This document shows, piece after piece, positions 33,584 to 41,757 of a DNA stretch of 64,000 nt (position 1 is the first letter of the stretch; every line of letters begins with the position of its first letter). Made by a program: the position numbers and the translations under genes. The DNA is taken from the NCBI RefSeq assembly GCF_008728965.1, contig NZ_VSMC01000001.1:121511-185510 (forward strand), given 5' to 3'. The stretch comes from Heminiphilus faecis. GTDB taxonomy: Bacteria; Bacteroidota; Bacteroidia; Bacteroidales; Muribaculaceae. The notes under the pieces are model-generated. The model searched no databases. It saw only the letters and a list, made by a program, of their open reading frames with translations, and was not told the DNA's origin.

Positions 33584-34828
33584 TTAATGTATCTTGGGCT
33601 GATAGAACCAAAGTTCGTTGAAGTTTATACCGAGCGTGATGTTGAAATAGTTTTCCTTAATTAGCGGATTGGGATTGGCCTGACGGTGCTTCCATTCAAA
33701 ACCGAGATTTATGACCGTCTTTGAACCCGGAGCAGGCAGACCGAAACCTAACGAAAGTCCGTATTCGCGGAGACTGTTGTCGCCTATCTTCAGATAGTCG
33801 TTGCTGTAGTATCCTCCGAGACGGTAATTGATACGCTGTGCGTAATTACCGCGGGGACGCGGGGTAAACTGACCGCCCAACGCAAACTTCCACCGGTTGT
33901 TGAACTCCTGCATGCGGTCAGGATCCTCTACGAGAGTATATTTGGCGTCTTTCCAGTTCTGATAGGTAAAGTCGGCCTCAAGCATAAGACGGTCGCGCCA
34001 CTGATAGTTCAAGCCGAAACCCCATGTGTCAGGCAGCGAGAAGTTATTGCGCATAGACATGTAGCCTATTGTGTCAGGCTCCGTGTCGGACGACACGTCA
34101 TAATTAACACCCCATGCATGACCGAGCAGAGTCTTTTTGGGCGAGAATGTAAGACCGGCTGTAAGTTTATTGTCACGATTGATGTTGTAGGCATACTGTA
34201 TACCGAACTGCAGGTGATAGTCGCGCACCTGAACCACACGCTCAAACAATGTTGTAGAGCCGGCTGAGGTTACGACATATGTGTCGTTGATATTTGTACC
34301 GAAAAGATAACTGATGTTGGCTCCTACCGACAGGCCTTTCAAAGGACTTGCACCGACACCGACATACACCTGATTAAGTCCGCCGTTACCGGAGCGTGAG
34401 CTTGAACCGTTGTCTATTTTCGAGCCGAACGAGTATCCTACCGAAGTATAGGGAAGCAGACCGGCGCTCATGCCCACATTCTTGCATATCGGGAACTGGA
34501 TTGTGACATAATCAAGACCGCCGCCGAAATCCTTACCTGATTCCTCTCCCTCAGTACTCCATAACGCAGTACCGGTGATGCCCATATCAAATAAAAATGT
34601 AAGCGAGTCCATAGCCGCATAACTTGCAGGGTTCATGACATTGATCTGACGGCCGGAGCTCATGGCATAGCCCACTCCACCCATGGCACGCTGCGCCGAA
34701 GTAGCATTATCATTAAGTATACCGTAGCCGTAACGCGAATAAGGTGTCATCGGGCCTTGGGCAAAAACACTTCCACAGGCGATGATGACCGCCGACAATA
34801 TACCTATTATTCGTTTAGTTCTGTTCAT
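33584..34828 (-). CDS. Outer-membrane beta-barrel protein
   Basis: This 414-residue protein has a signal peptide (IIGILSAVIIACGSVFA) and an early motif GPMTPYSRYGYGILND with MGGVGYAM, followed by alternating aromatic strands to a C-terminal phenylalanine-rich strand (YFNITLGINFNELWF). The pattern resembles FadL/PorV-like 14-stranded barrels. It lies between coaX and lptC, overlapping coaX by 14 bases. The substrate is unknown; hydrophobic-compound passage or envelope assembly are possible. Confidence 0.75.
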   Translation of the reverse strand: MNRTKRIIGILSAVIIACGSVFAQGPMTPYSRYGYGILNDNATSAQRAMGGVGYAMSSGRQINVMNPASYAAMDSLTFLFDMGITGTALWSTEGEESGKDFGGGLDYVTIQFPICKNVGMSAGLLPYTSVGYSFGSKIDNGSSSRSGNGGLNQVYVGVGASPLKGLSVGANISYLFGTNINDTYVVTSAGSTTLFERVVQVRDYHLQFGIQYAYNINRDNKLTAGLTFSPKKTLLGHAWGVNYDVSSDTEPDTIGYMSMRNNFSLPDTWGFGLNYQWRDRLMLEADFTYQNWKDAKYTLVEDPDRMQEFNNRWKFALGGQFTPRPRGNYAQRINYRLGGYYSNDYLKIGDNSLREYGLSLGFGLPAPGSKTVINLGFEWKHRQANPNPLIKENYFNITLGINFNELWFYQPKIH

Positions 34829-35546
34829 TATATAATAATATGCTGTTTAATCCTTTACATACGAGCAACGGGTCGACCTCCACCTGCGACTCCACAAACT
34901 CCGCCAAGCGCAAGGCATCGCCACCGGTAAGCATGACGATCGAGTCGGCCGGCATGAGCGAACTGTAGTACTCTATCTCACCCACTATACCACGCACGAC
35001 GCCACACTTTATCGCCAGCCGTGTATCGGTACCCCACAGAGGCACCTCGCCGGGAGTATCGGTATCGACATACGGCAGATGGCTGGTGAATTTGTTGAGA
35101 GCCTCGGCCCGCATCCACAGACCGGGCGCGATATTGCCGCCTTTAAATTCACCATCGGCGGTAAGCACATCATAAGTCACCGCAGTACCGGCATCCACCA
35201 CCAGCACATTGCGTCCGGGATAAATGGCCCGGGCCCCGGCTACAGCCGCTATGCGGTCGCGCCCGAGCGACACCGGAGTCGTATATCCTATAGTAATCGG
35301 AAGGGGCAACAGCGACGTCATCTCATATACTTTACGACACAAGCCGCGCAAAGTGACGATGAGTTCCTCACCCCGGCATGCCACCGAACAATATATGGCC
35401 ACGTCAGGCTTATACAATGCGGCTATCTCCTCCAGACGCGAAGGATCAAGCACATCGTAACGCCACTGCTTTACAAATTCATCGCCTTGAAACACGGCGA
35501 GTTTTGCAGCCGAATTGCCTTGGTCTATAACTAAATTGTAACCCAT
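34815..35546 (-). CDS. coaX: Type III pantothenate kinase
   Basis: This 243-residue protein has the ASKHA motifs of CoaX: LVIDQGNSAAKLAVF at the N-terminus (phosphate loop and catalytic Asp), GRDRIAAVAGA and VVDAGTAVTYDVL. The late MLTGGDA motif also fits. It phosphorylates pantothenate in the first step of CoA synthesis and usually needs a monovalent cation. It leads a minus-strand run into the barrel, lptC and CNNM genes. Confidence 0.95.
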   Translation of the reverse strand: MGYNLVIDQGNSAAKLAVFQGDEFVKQWRYDVLDPSRLEEIAALYKPDVAIYCSVACRGEELIVTLRGLCRKVYEMTSLLPLPITIGYTTPVSLGRDRIAAVAGARAIYPGRNVLVVDAGTAVTYDVLTADGEFKGGNIAPGLWMRAEALNKFTSHLPYVDTDTPGEVPLWGTDTRLAIKCGVVRGIVGEIEYYSSLMPADSIVMLTGGDALRLAEFVESQVEVDPLLVCKGLNSILLYNEQN

Positions 35547-35654
35547 TGCGGCAACAAAATTACTAATTCCGCGTGAATTAATAACTTAAATCCTCACTAT
35601 TTTCGACTTTAACGCGGCTTTAGCGGCCGTTTCGTGCGTTTTTTAACCTATTTT

Positions 35655-36008
35655 TCAATTACTACGGTTCTTTTCAGCTCGCGGAATCATAATAGACGTA
35701 TAGACGAGCACCGCACCGCCGGCAAGCGTAAAGGCCAGCCAGTCACGCGCACCTGCCGTCTGGTAAAACATAAAGAACGTAGCCGCACAGAAAAACACAG
35801 ATGACCATATCTCTATGCGGTGAAGACGCTTCACTCTCATATTATGACCTCTGTAAGGCGTCATTATACGACCTATCAGGCTCAATACGGCGCCGGCGCC
35901 GTAAATCCACCGACACAGCTCCATTCCATAGCCCATAATAGGCATCAGTACTCCTATCGCTATAAGAATCATCCCCAAGGTGATGATCCATGTCCATATT
36001 CTTTTCAT
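35655..36008 (-). CDS. Conserved four-helix membrane protein
   Basis: This 117-residue protein has four hydrophobic helices (about residues 6-24, 32-48, 66-84 and 90-107) with an arginine-rich loop between helices 2 and 3. I recognise it only as a Bacteroidales conserved protein of unknown function. Its start overlaps the stop of the DivIC/FtsB-like gene by 4 bases, suggesting coupling with cell-division-related translation. Confidence 0.7.
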   Translation of the reverse strand: MKRIWTWIITLGMILIAIGVLMPIMGYGMELCRWIYGAGAVLSLIGRIMTPYRGHNMRVKRLHRIEIWSSVFFCAATFFMFYQTAGARDWLAFTLAGGAVLVYTSIMIPRAEKNRSN

Positions 36009-36307
36009 TCTATTATATATACATCTTCGTTTTCACGCTGCATATGATACTGCTCCCTGACTATGCGCTCCATTGTCTCGGGATCGGTGTCGAGGCTGTG
36101 GTTAAGAGCCTTATAATAATCGAGTGTATCCTGATTGGCCTTTATCTCACGCTTAAGTTCGGTTATCTGGCGGTTATACTCTATCGACTTCAGTATTGAA
36201 TTGTCATTAAAAAACAGCACGATAAGTATAAACGCCATGACGATTATGAACGTCACCGATATGTAGCGACGACACCATGTCAGGATATTGTTGAACGATT
36301 GACTCAT
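36005..36307 (-). CDS. FtsB/DivIC-type septum formation initiator protein
   Basis: This 100-residue protein has one N-terminal transmembrane helix (about residues 16-34) followed by a coiled coil (SIEYNRQITELKREIKANQD) and the conserved ending PETMERIVREQYHMQRENED. This is the bitopic divisome-protein layout of FtsB/DivIC, which forms a complex with FtsQ and FtsL at the septum. ATG 36307 is chosen because the longer frame runs back into the promoter module. Confidence 0.87.
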   Translation of the reverse strand: MSQSFNNILTWCRRYISVTFIIVMAFILIVLFFNDNSILKSIEYNRQITELKREIKANQDTLDYYKALNHSLDTDPETMERIVREQYHMQRENEDVYIIE

Positions 36308-36313
36308 AACAAT

Positions 36314-36380
36314 GCAAAGATACGAATAAGTCGAGCGCAAAAGCAAATTTTATTTGCTTTTGCCGAGCGAGAGTATCTAA
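36314..36380 (-). promoter_or_regulatory. Repeated promoter module, copy A (before ftsB-like gene)
   Basis: On the minus strand the module ends with CTCGACTTATTCGTATCTTTGC, so TATCTTTG is the -7 box (36315-36322). Upstream it contains a perfect hairpin GCAAAAGCAAA/TTTGCTTTTGC and begins with TTAGATAC. The same 65-67-bp layout occurs at 53568-53632 and 61215-61281, before unrelated operons. Confidence 0.75.
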
Positions 36381-36569
36381 TACACAGTCAAACGTTGCAA
36401 AATCCATAAATCTTATCTGAGTGAAAAAAACGCTCGTTGAATAACAAAGCCGTCGGACATGCGTCAACGCACAACACGACGGCATACTATCACTCTTGTG
36501 TTTATTGATTTATCCGCAAAAATAATAAACCGACAGTATCTATTGCAAAAAACAGCGTAGCCGTAATGT

Positions 36570-36857
36570 CTACATGACTCCCTTTTCGCCGTCCTCAGGC
36601 TCCTCATCAGGCCCGATAAAACCGCATCGAATGCTGAAATACCGGAAGAAATCATAATTAAGAGCAATCGAAATACGGCACAGAAGCTCGCAGTCGATGG
36701 CATTGCGGCTGCATATCTTGTATATGTTTGTACGATCGCAGTGTATTTTTTCTGCAAGCCATGAGGCAGAATGCCCTTGACGCTTTAACTCATTGAATAT
36801 CAGCGCCCCGACAGATAGGGGGGGGGTAATTTGACTACTTTTTTCATGATGTGTCAT
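36570..36857 (-). CDS. HTH-type transcriptional regulator with poly-C tract
   Basis: This 95-residue protein contains a helix-turn-helix: NELKRQGHSASWLAEKIHCD followed by RTNIYKICSRNAIDCELLCR and an ALNYDFF segment. It is an XRE-like family common in Bacteroidetes, with an acidic tail. Codons 10-13 lie in a run of nine Cs (nine Gs at 36828-36836 on the plus strand). A second ATG in another frame (36847, MKKVVKL...) would read into the same protein if the tract had ten Cs. The expressed N-terminus may therefore depend on tract length. The target is unknown; the receptor cluster lies beyond the divergent intergenic region. Confidence 0.75.
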   Translation of the reverse strand: MTHHEKSSQITPPLSVGALIFNELKRQGHSASWLAEKIHCDRTNIYKICSRNAIDCELLCRISIALNYDFFRYFSIRCGFIGPDEEPEDGEKGVM

Positions 36858-36888
36858 CACTTTTTCATATAAAAGGATTTATAGTATA

Positions 36889-36896
36889 CAAAGATA
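36889..36896 (-). promoter_or_regulatory. -7 box of the HTH regulator gene
   Basis: Minus-strand TATCTTTG lies 31 bases before the ATG at 36857. No strong -33 element is seen. Confidence 0.55.
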
Positions 36897-36926
36897 CAAC
36901 TATTCATGACAATCAATACAATTATT

Positions 36927-36969
36927 TATAAAAAACTTGGCGGAGCATATGCTTCTTCCCGGCTCCGCC
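36927..36969 (-). terminator. Terminator of the radical SAM/receptor operon
   Basis: GGCGGAGC (36939-36946) pairs perfectly with GCTCCGCC (36962-36969). Read on the minus strand the stem is followed by AAGTTTTTT. It lies about 200 bases after the last receptor gene, and the stretch 36970-37177 holds no convincing gene. Confidence 0.75.
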
Positions 36970-37177
36970 TTTATGGATACTCACGCGACACATTTGTAAG
37001 AGGCAACCCATATCGAGAGAGGCCGTCTACGATGGGCATGTCGGGCTGTGGAACGGGCTGTGGCTGTCACTATGCCGATGATTTTCGGTTAAATGGCATA
37101 AGAGTATGAAGGATACGATTAAACCGGGGCCCTGCCAAATTTATCCATGACAGAGCACGAGTCAAGCATCAGACACA

Positions 37178-39286
37178 TCATTGTTCTGTCGACAGACTTC
37201 GGTTGTATTGCCTTACCGACTTGCCGCCGCTGAAGCGGTAGGTCAGGCTTATGGTGAGTCGCTGGCCTTGTCGTGCGGTGCCGTGGTCAAGTTTATAGCT
37301 TTCGAGTGCGGGATTTTTGAGCCATGTGCGAGAGTCGCCGTTGAACATGCGGAAGAAGCCGCCATAGCTCAGCGAAGTTTCAAGCGCATTGTTTTTCAGC
37401 CAGTATTTGCTTATGCTTATTGCAGGCCACTCCACTCCGGTCTTTGTTAGGGACTGTGGTGCCGGTATCAACACGCGATTGTATTCATAAACGACATTGA
37501 AATTCATGCGCACGGGGGTATTGTAGTAGTTCAGCGATGTGCGGAATGTATAGCCGTTTCCGCTGTTGGAGAAGTCTCCCCATGAAGCTTTGGTGTGAGA
37601 TATGCCGGCATCGGCTTTGTAAAGAAAATCGCGTTTGAAGCGTTTGGTGAACGACACGGATGTCCACACTTTGTTGAAACGTGAGTTCTGAGCGGTGAAA
37701 GCCACGTATTTGCCATGCTGTCCCGAGGGCAAGATGCCTTCGCGCACCTCGCCGACAGTTGTGAATTTATCGGGATTGAATGTATAACCGCATTGGAAGT
37801 TGAAGCAACTGAAGAGGTCGATCCAATAACTTACGTTATGGTTTACACTTGACTTGAGAAACGGATTACCGCCGTTCCATACATACGGTTCAGAGAAGTA
37901 TCCCCATTCACATGATTGTCCCTGATTGGGATATGATGTGGAGCAGGTATAGGTCAGGCGCATCCAGTTTTGCCGGGTGAGTCTGTAGAAAAACATGGCT
38001 GTGGCTCCTACGGGGAATTGGTTTTTAGACTCGCCGTTGCTCTTAAGGTGAACGGCTTCAATCCACGGTGCAATCTGTATATTTATCTTGTCGCGGAAAT
38101 ATCCGAAGCCCAAATAGAAACGGTTGCGCAGGTAACTGTTTGTGTTTAGACGCTCGTTGTTCTCGTAGCCGATACGTTCATATTTTTTCCAGTTATTTTC
38201 ATAGCCCCATTCGAAAATCAGGCTTTCATCCTTAGACTCGATGTATGCCGACAGGCGGAGTCGGGTGAGGTTCATCCGGTCGCGAAATCGGTTGTGGACA
38301 TCGATGGTGCCGTCGTCGGCGACGGAGTTGCGGAACGACGAGGGGAGGTAGCGGTAGTTGAAGTCGGTATCGAATTTTACCCGACCGCGTGTGTTGCGGT
38401 AAAACAGTCCTAACGAGTGCTCCTCGCCCTTCCTGTAGGTGCGTTCGTCGCGATGTACGATGTCGTCTATATTGGCCGACGGGAGCCGCCGCTGTATATG
38501 GCGGTCATAATAGCTGCGGTTTCCGTCACCATTATATGTATAGACGGCGGAAATAGAGCTTTTGGGGTCAATCGTGTAATCGACCGATACATATCCGGCA
38601 GCCTTCCATTCATATCCGGTGGTATTTCTTGATCCGTCGGGATTGGGAATCACTTTTTCTTCAAGTCCGCTGAACAGGTATTTTTTATCGGTCCAGATAT
38701 CATAACAGCCCGTGCCCCAGTAATAGTTGCCTCGTGCATATATGTTCCATTTGTTTTTAGTGTAGGCAAACGATGCGTTCTCGTTGTCGACATTAAGGGT
38801 CGAGTTATTATACTTGTTGAAATGGAGCATATTGTTGTGAAATACATACCCTTCGTAGCCTTCGTAGTTTTCTTTGGTATGGAAGTTTATAAGCACATCG
38901 TAGCCTTGATATTTTCCGGTGGGATTATGTACAACTTCCATGCGGTCAAACCGTATGTGCTGCAGGTTTAACACGTCGGATGTCGGCTTCTCGATGCTGT
39001 CGACAAGCACCACTATATTGGACGAGTTATTGAACGTGACAGTTCTGTCGGCGGGATTGTAATAGAAGTTGGGCAGGTCGCCGAGCATCTGAGCCGTCGA
39101 CGTCTTGCCTTTGCGCATATTACGGGTAATGGTTATGAGCTGTTTGTTCCCGACTTGCTTTATATTGCTTGCCTCGACAACTACGTCTTTGAGGTTGACA
39201 GACAGCGAATCATTTTCAGATGCATATACTACGCTGTTTAGCAACAGAGCAGTTATTAAGAACATTAATTTAATTATATTTTTCAT
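37178..39286 (-). CDS. TonB-dependent-receptor-like outer-membrane protein (paralogue 2)
   Basis: This 702-residue protein has a signal peptide (MFLITALLLNSVVYA), a plug-like domain (LKDVVVEASNIKQVG, MLGDLPNFYYNPADRTVTFN, IVVLVDSIEKP, IRFDRMEVVHNPTGKYQGYD) and a long aromatic-rich barrel ending with LTISLTYRFSGGKSVRQYNR. It lacks the N-terminal carboxypeptidase-like domain of SusC proteins. It is a tandem paralogue of 39649-41757, with the same length and closely similar wording throughout, including identical stretches near the C-terminus. A decayed radical SAM gene precedes it. It may export or take up the product of the maturase. Confidence 0.85.
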   Translation of the reverse strand: MKNIIKLMFLITALLLNSVVYASENDSLSVNLKDVVVEASNIKQVGNKQLITITRNMRKGKTSTAQMLGDLPNFYYNPADRTVTFNNSSNIVVLVDSIEKPTSDVLNLQHIRFDRMEVVHNPTGKYQGYDVLINFHTKENYEGYEGYVFHNNMLHFNKYNNSTLNVDNENASFAYTKNKWNIYARGNYYWGTGCYDIWTDKKYLFSGLEEKVIPNPDGSRNTTGYEWKAAGYVSVDYTIDPKSSISAVYTYNGDGNRSYYDRHIQRRLPSANIDDIVHRDERTYRKGEEHSLGLFYRNTRGRVKFDTDFNYRYLPSSFRNSVADDGTIDVHNRFRDRMNLTRLRLSAYIESKDESLIFEWGYENNWKKYERIGYENNERLNTNSYLRNRFYLGFGYFRDKINIQIAPWIEAVHLKSNGESKNQFPVGATAMFFYRLTRQNWMRLTYTCSTSYPNQGQSCEWGYFSEPYVWNGGNPFLKSSVNHNVSYWIDLFSCFNFQCGYTFNPDKFTTVGEVREGILPSGQHGKYVAFTAQNSRFNKVWTSVSFTKRFKRDFLYKADAGISHTKASWGDFSNSGNGYTFRTSLNYYNTPVRMNFNVVYEYNRVLIPAPQSLTKTGVEWPAISISKYWLKNNALETSLSYGGFFRMFNGDSRTWLKNPALESYKLDHGTARQGQRLTISLTYRFSGGKSVRQYNRSLSTEQ

Positions 39287-39288
39287 GA

Positions 39289-39613
39289 TTAAGCAAGAGT
39301 ACGATTGACAAAATTAATTATATGATTTTCAGCATCCGCATCTGCATCAGCTTTATAGCACTTTAATCTGCCGTGCTCTTTGAGCGATTTGTCCACGATA
39401 TTCGGACATGCACCCATGCATATCGGGAGATGCTTGCATTCGCTCAATAAAGGAATTATACTTTTCGGTATAATTATGGGGCTGTTCAATAACTTTTTTA
39501 AATTCGTCACTATTTGCGAGTTCAACAAAGAAAAAACGTTGAGTTAATCCGTTGAAGAATAGCGTGCGGCCGTCTTCCCACGATAGATAGTAGTTGTATT
39601 TACTTGGTTTCAT
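39289..39613 (-). pseudogene. Decayed radical SAM/SPASM maturase
   Basis: The first 50 or so codons (MKPSKYNYYLSWEDGRTLFF, NGLTQRFFF...) are nearly the same as the N-terminus of the intact maturase at 41744-43021. Near 39430-39450 the frame passes into codons resembling the maturase C-terminus in a different frame (LSECKHLPICMGACPNIV against TECSTCRHFPMCWGPCPKVL). The radical SAM core of about 300 codons is missing. This is an internal deletion plus frameshift of a duplicated maturase, still sitting before the second receptor. Confidence 0.85.
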
Positions 39614-39648
39614 TTGGTTAAGGTTAGTAGTTAAACAAAAAGGGATAT

Positions 39649-41757
39649 TTATCTTTCGTTGGAAAGGTCACGGTTGTATTGTCTTACCGACTTGCCGCCG
39701 CTGAAGCGGTAGGACAGGGTAATCCATGCTCTGTTTTTGCTGCGGTTGAAGTTCTTGTCAAGCGATACGCTTTTCATGCCGGGAGTGTCCAGAATAGTTT
39801 CGGTGTTATTTCCTCCGGCAAATTGAAAGAAGCATGCATAGGTAAGTCCAATTGTCAATCGTCTTTTCAGAAAGCTTTTTGTAATTGATATCTGAGGATT
39901 CTCAAAACCGCTTTTTGTTGTTGACTGTGGAGTTACGCTGTTGGCGTGTATATAGGCGTATACAACCTGCGCTGTGAAATTGTGGCGTGTATTGTAGTAT
40001 GTAAGCGATGTGCTGAAGTCGATTGAATGGGCGCGATTGTGATATAATGAAGTGTAGGCTTGCATATAACTATAGCGGATATCGGCTTTATACACAAAGT
40101 CTTTCCATAACCGTTTTGTGACTGAAGCAGAGGTCCAGTATGTCTTATGCTTGTAATTTTCGTATATAGCAGTAATGTATGGGCCGGAAACTCCCGCAGG
40201 AGTCATGCCGTTTTTTGTCCCGTAAATCAGTCCATAACTGTTGGGGCTGTAATACATGCCGCATTGTATGTTGAAGCAACGCCACATGTCGAGCCATAGA
40301 TTCAACGAGTGGGTGACATTGGTTTTAAGAAACGGATTGCCCTCTTCCCATATGAGTGGCGATGTGAAGTAGCCCCATTCGCTTGACTGGGCTTGATCCG
40401 GGTAGCTTGTACCGCAACTGTAGTTAAAGCGTATCCAATTTGCCGGAGTAATCCGGTAAAAAGCCATTGCGCTACCCCCCAGCGGGTAGGTGTCCTCCGA
40501 TTTACCGTCGGTTTTGGCATGGACCTGTTCAATCCACGGGGTGATATTGAAATTGAACCTGCCTACAGACATGCCTACTCCTGCATAAAGTTTATTGCGC
40601 ATATAACTGTTGGTGCTCAAAAGCTCGTTATTTTCGTTGCGTCGCCTATTGTAGTCTTTCCATGTATTCTCATAGCCGAATGTCAGAGTTATGAGGCCAT
40701 CTTTCAACTGTGTATTTCCCGATGCTCTGAATCGGGTGAAATTCATGCGGTCGCGGAAGTCATTTTTTATATTGATATCAGGCTCTGTAACTGTGTTAAG
40801 GCTTGTGGAGGGCATGAAGCGGTAGTTGAAGTCAACATCAAAGTTTACACGGTGGCGGCTGTTGCGGTAAAATACAGCCGTGGCGTGACTGTTGCCTGTC
40901 GCACGGGTACGATTGTCCCGCATAAACTCTTTGGCCGCAGATGAGTTATCAAATGTCTGTTTGATATGCTGATTAAAATAGTCTCTTGAGTTGGTGTTGT
41001 CATATGCATATACTATTGAAAAAGAACTTTTGCTGTCAATCATGTAGTCAGCGCTTGCGTAGGCCGACAGACTTCCGCGATACCCGGCCCAATTGCGTGG
41101 ACCGCCCTTTACCGGCGATATATTTTCTGTCATTCCGTTTATAAGATATTGCGTGGAAGCCCACCGGTCGGTAACGGTAGCGTCCCAATTATGTGCGGCG
41201 CGTGCAAAGACTGTCCAGCGGTTTTTTGTGAAAGTACCATAAACCCAACTGTTTTCACAGCCGATAGTTTCGTCTTCGTTGTCGTTGAAGCGGCCCATGA
41301 CAAGCGAGCCTATCTGTCCTTCATAGCCTTCGTAATCTTCTTTTGTAAAAAATTCTATCAGAACTTCAGCACCCTGATATTTACCTTGCGGACGATCGGT
41401 CAATACCATTCTGTCAAAACGAATGTGCTCCAAGTCAAACACGTTGGTTATCGGTTTTTCGATGCCATCCACAAGAACCACGATACTTGTGGAGTTATTG
41501 TAACGCACCTCTTTTGTAGCGGGATTGAAGTTGAAACTTGGAAGCCGCCCAATCATTTCGGCTGTACTTACGGTACCTTTTCGCATCTGTCGCGTTATCC
41601 GGTAAGTAGTTTTATTGCCTCTGGTGCTGACTGTAGTTGCATTTACAACCACTTCACCAAGTTCATGATGAAGACTATCCTGTGCGCATAGTTCGGGCGC
41701 TGACATCAAAATCGTCATCAGCACTGTAAGAATATTAAAATATCTAAACATTTTCAT
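39649..41757 (-). CDS. TonB-dependent-receptor-like outer-membrane protein (paralogue 1)
   Basis: This 702-residue protein (start MKMFRYFNILT at 41757, giving the same length as its paralogue) has a signal peptide ending near SAPELCAQ, a plug-like domain (LGEVVVNATTVSTRG, MIGRLPSFNFNPATKEVRYN, IVVLVDGIEKP) and a barrel ending with WITLSYRFSGGKSVRQYNR. Its start overlaps the end of the radical SAM gene, so it is translated with the maturase. Transport of a maturase-modified peptide across the outer membrane, or recognition of it, is a reasonable inference. The family of the barrel alone does not prove uptake. Confidence 0.85.
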   Translation of the reverse strand: MKMFRYFNILTVLMTILMSAPELCAQDSLHHELGEVVVNATTVSTRGNKTTYRITRQMRKGTVSTAEMIGRLPSFNFNPATKEVRYNNSTSIVVLVDGIEKPITNVFDLEHIRFDRMVLTDRPQGKYQGAEVLIEFFTKEDYEGYEGQIGSLVMGRFNDNEDETIGCENSWVYGTFTKNRWTVFARAAHNWDATVTDRWASTQYLINGMTENISPVKGGPRNWAGYRGSLSAYASADYMIDSKSSFSIVYAYDNTNSRDYFNQHIKQTFDNSSAAKEFMRDNRTRATGNSHATAVFYRNSRHRVNFDVDFNYRFMPSTSLNTVTEPDINIKNDFRDRMNFTRFRASGNTQLKDGLITLTFGYENTWKDYNRRRNENNELLSTNSYMRNKLYAGVGMSVGRFNFNITPWIEQVHAKTDGKSEDTYPLGGSAMAFYRITPANWIRFNYSCGTSYPDQAQSSEWGYFTSPLIWEEGNPFLKTNVTHSLNLWLDMWRCFNIQCGMYYSPNSYGLIYGTKNGMTPAGVSGPYITAIYENYKHKTYWTSASVTKRLWKDFVYKADIRYSYMQAYTSLYHNRAHSIDFSTSLTYYNTRHNFTAQVVYAYIHANSVTPQSTTKSGFENPQISITKSFLKRRLTIGLTYACFFQFAGGNNTETILDTPGMKSVSLDKNFNRSKNRAWITLSYRFSGGKSVRQYNRDLSNER

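Noticed and set aside
36906-37109. Plus-strand ORF of 67 codons with CGTGCGCH cysteine-rich end, considered as a RiPP precursor for the nearby maturase
   Set aside because: It runs through the perfect terminator stem at 36939-36969 of the opposite-strand operon, has no ribosome-binding site, and is on the other strand at the far end of the cluster.
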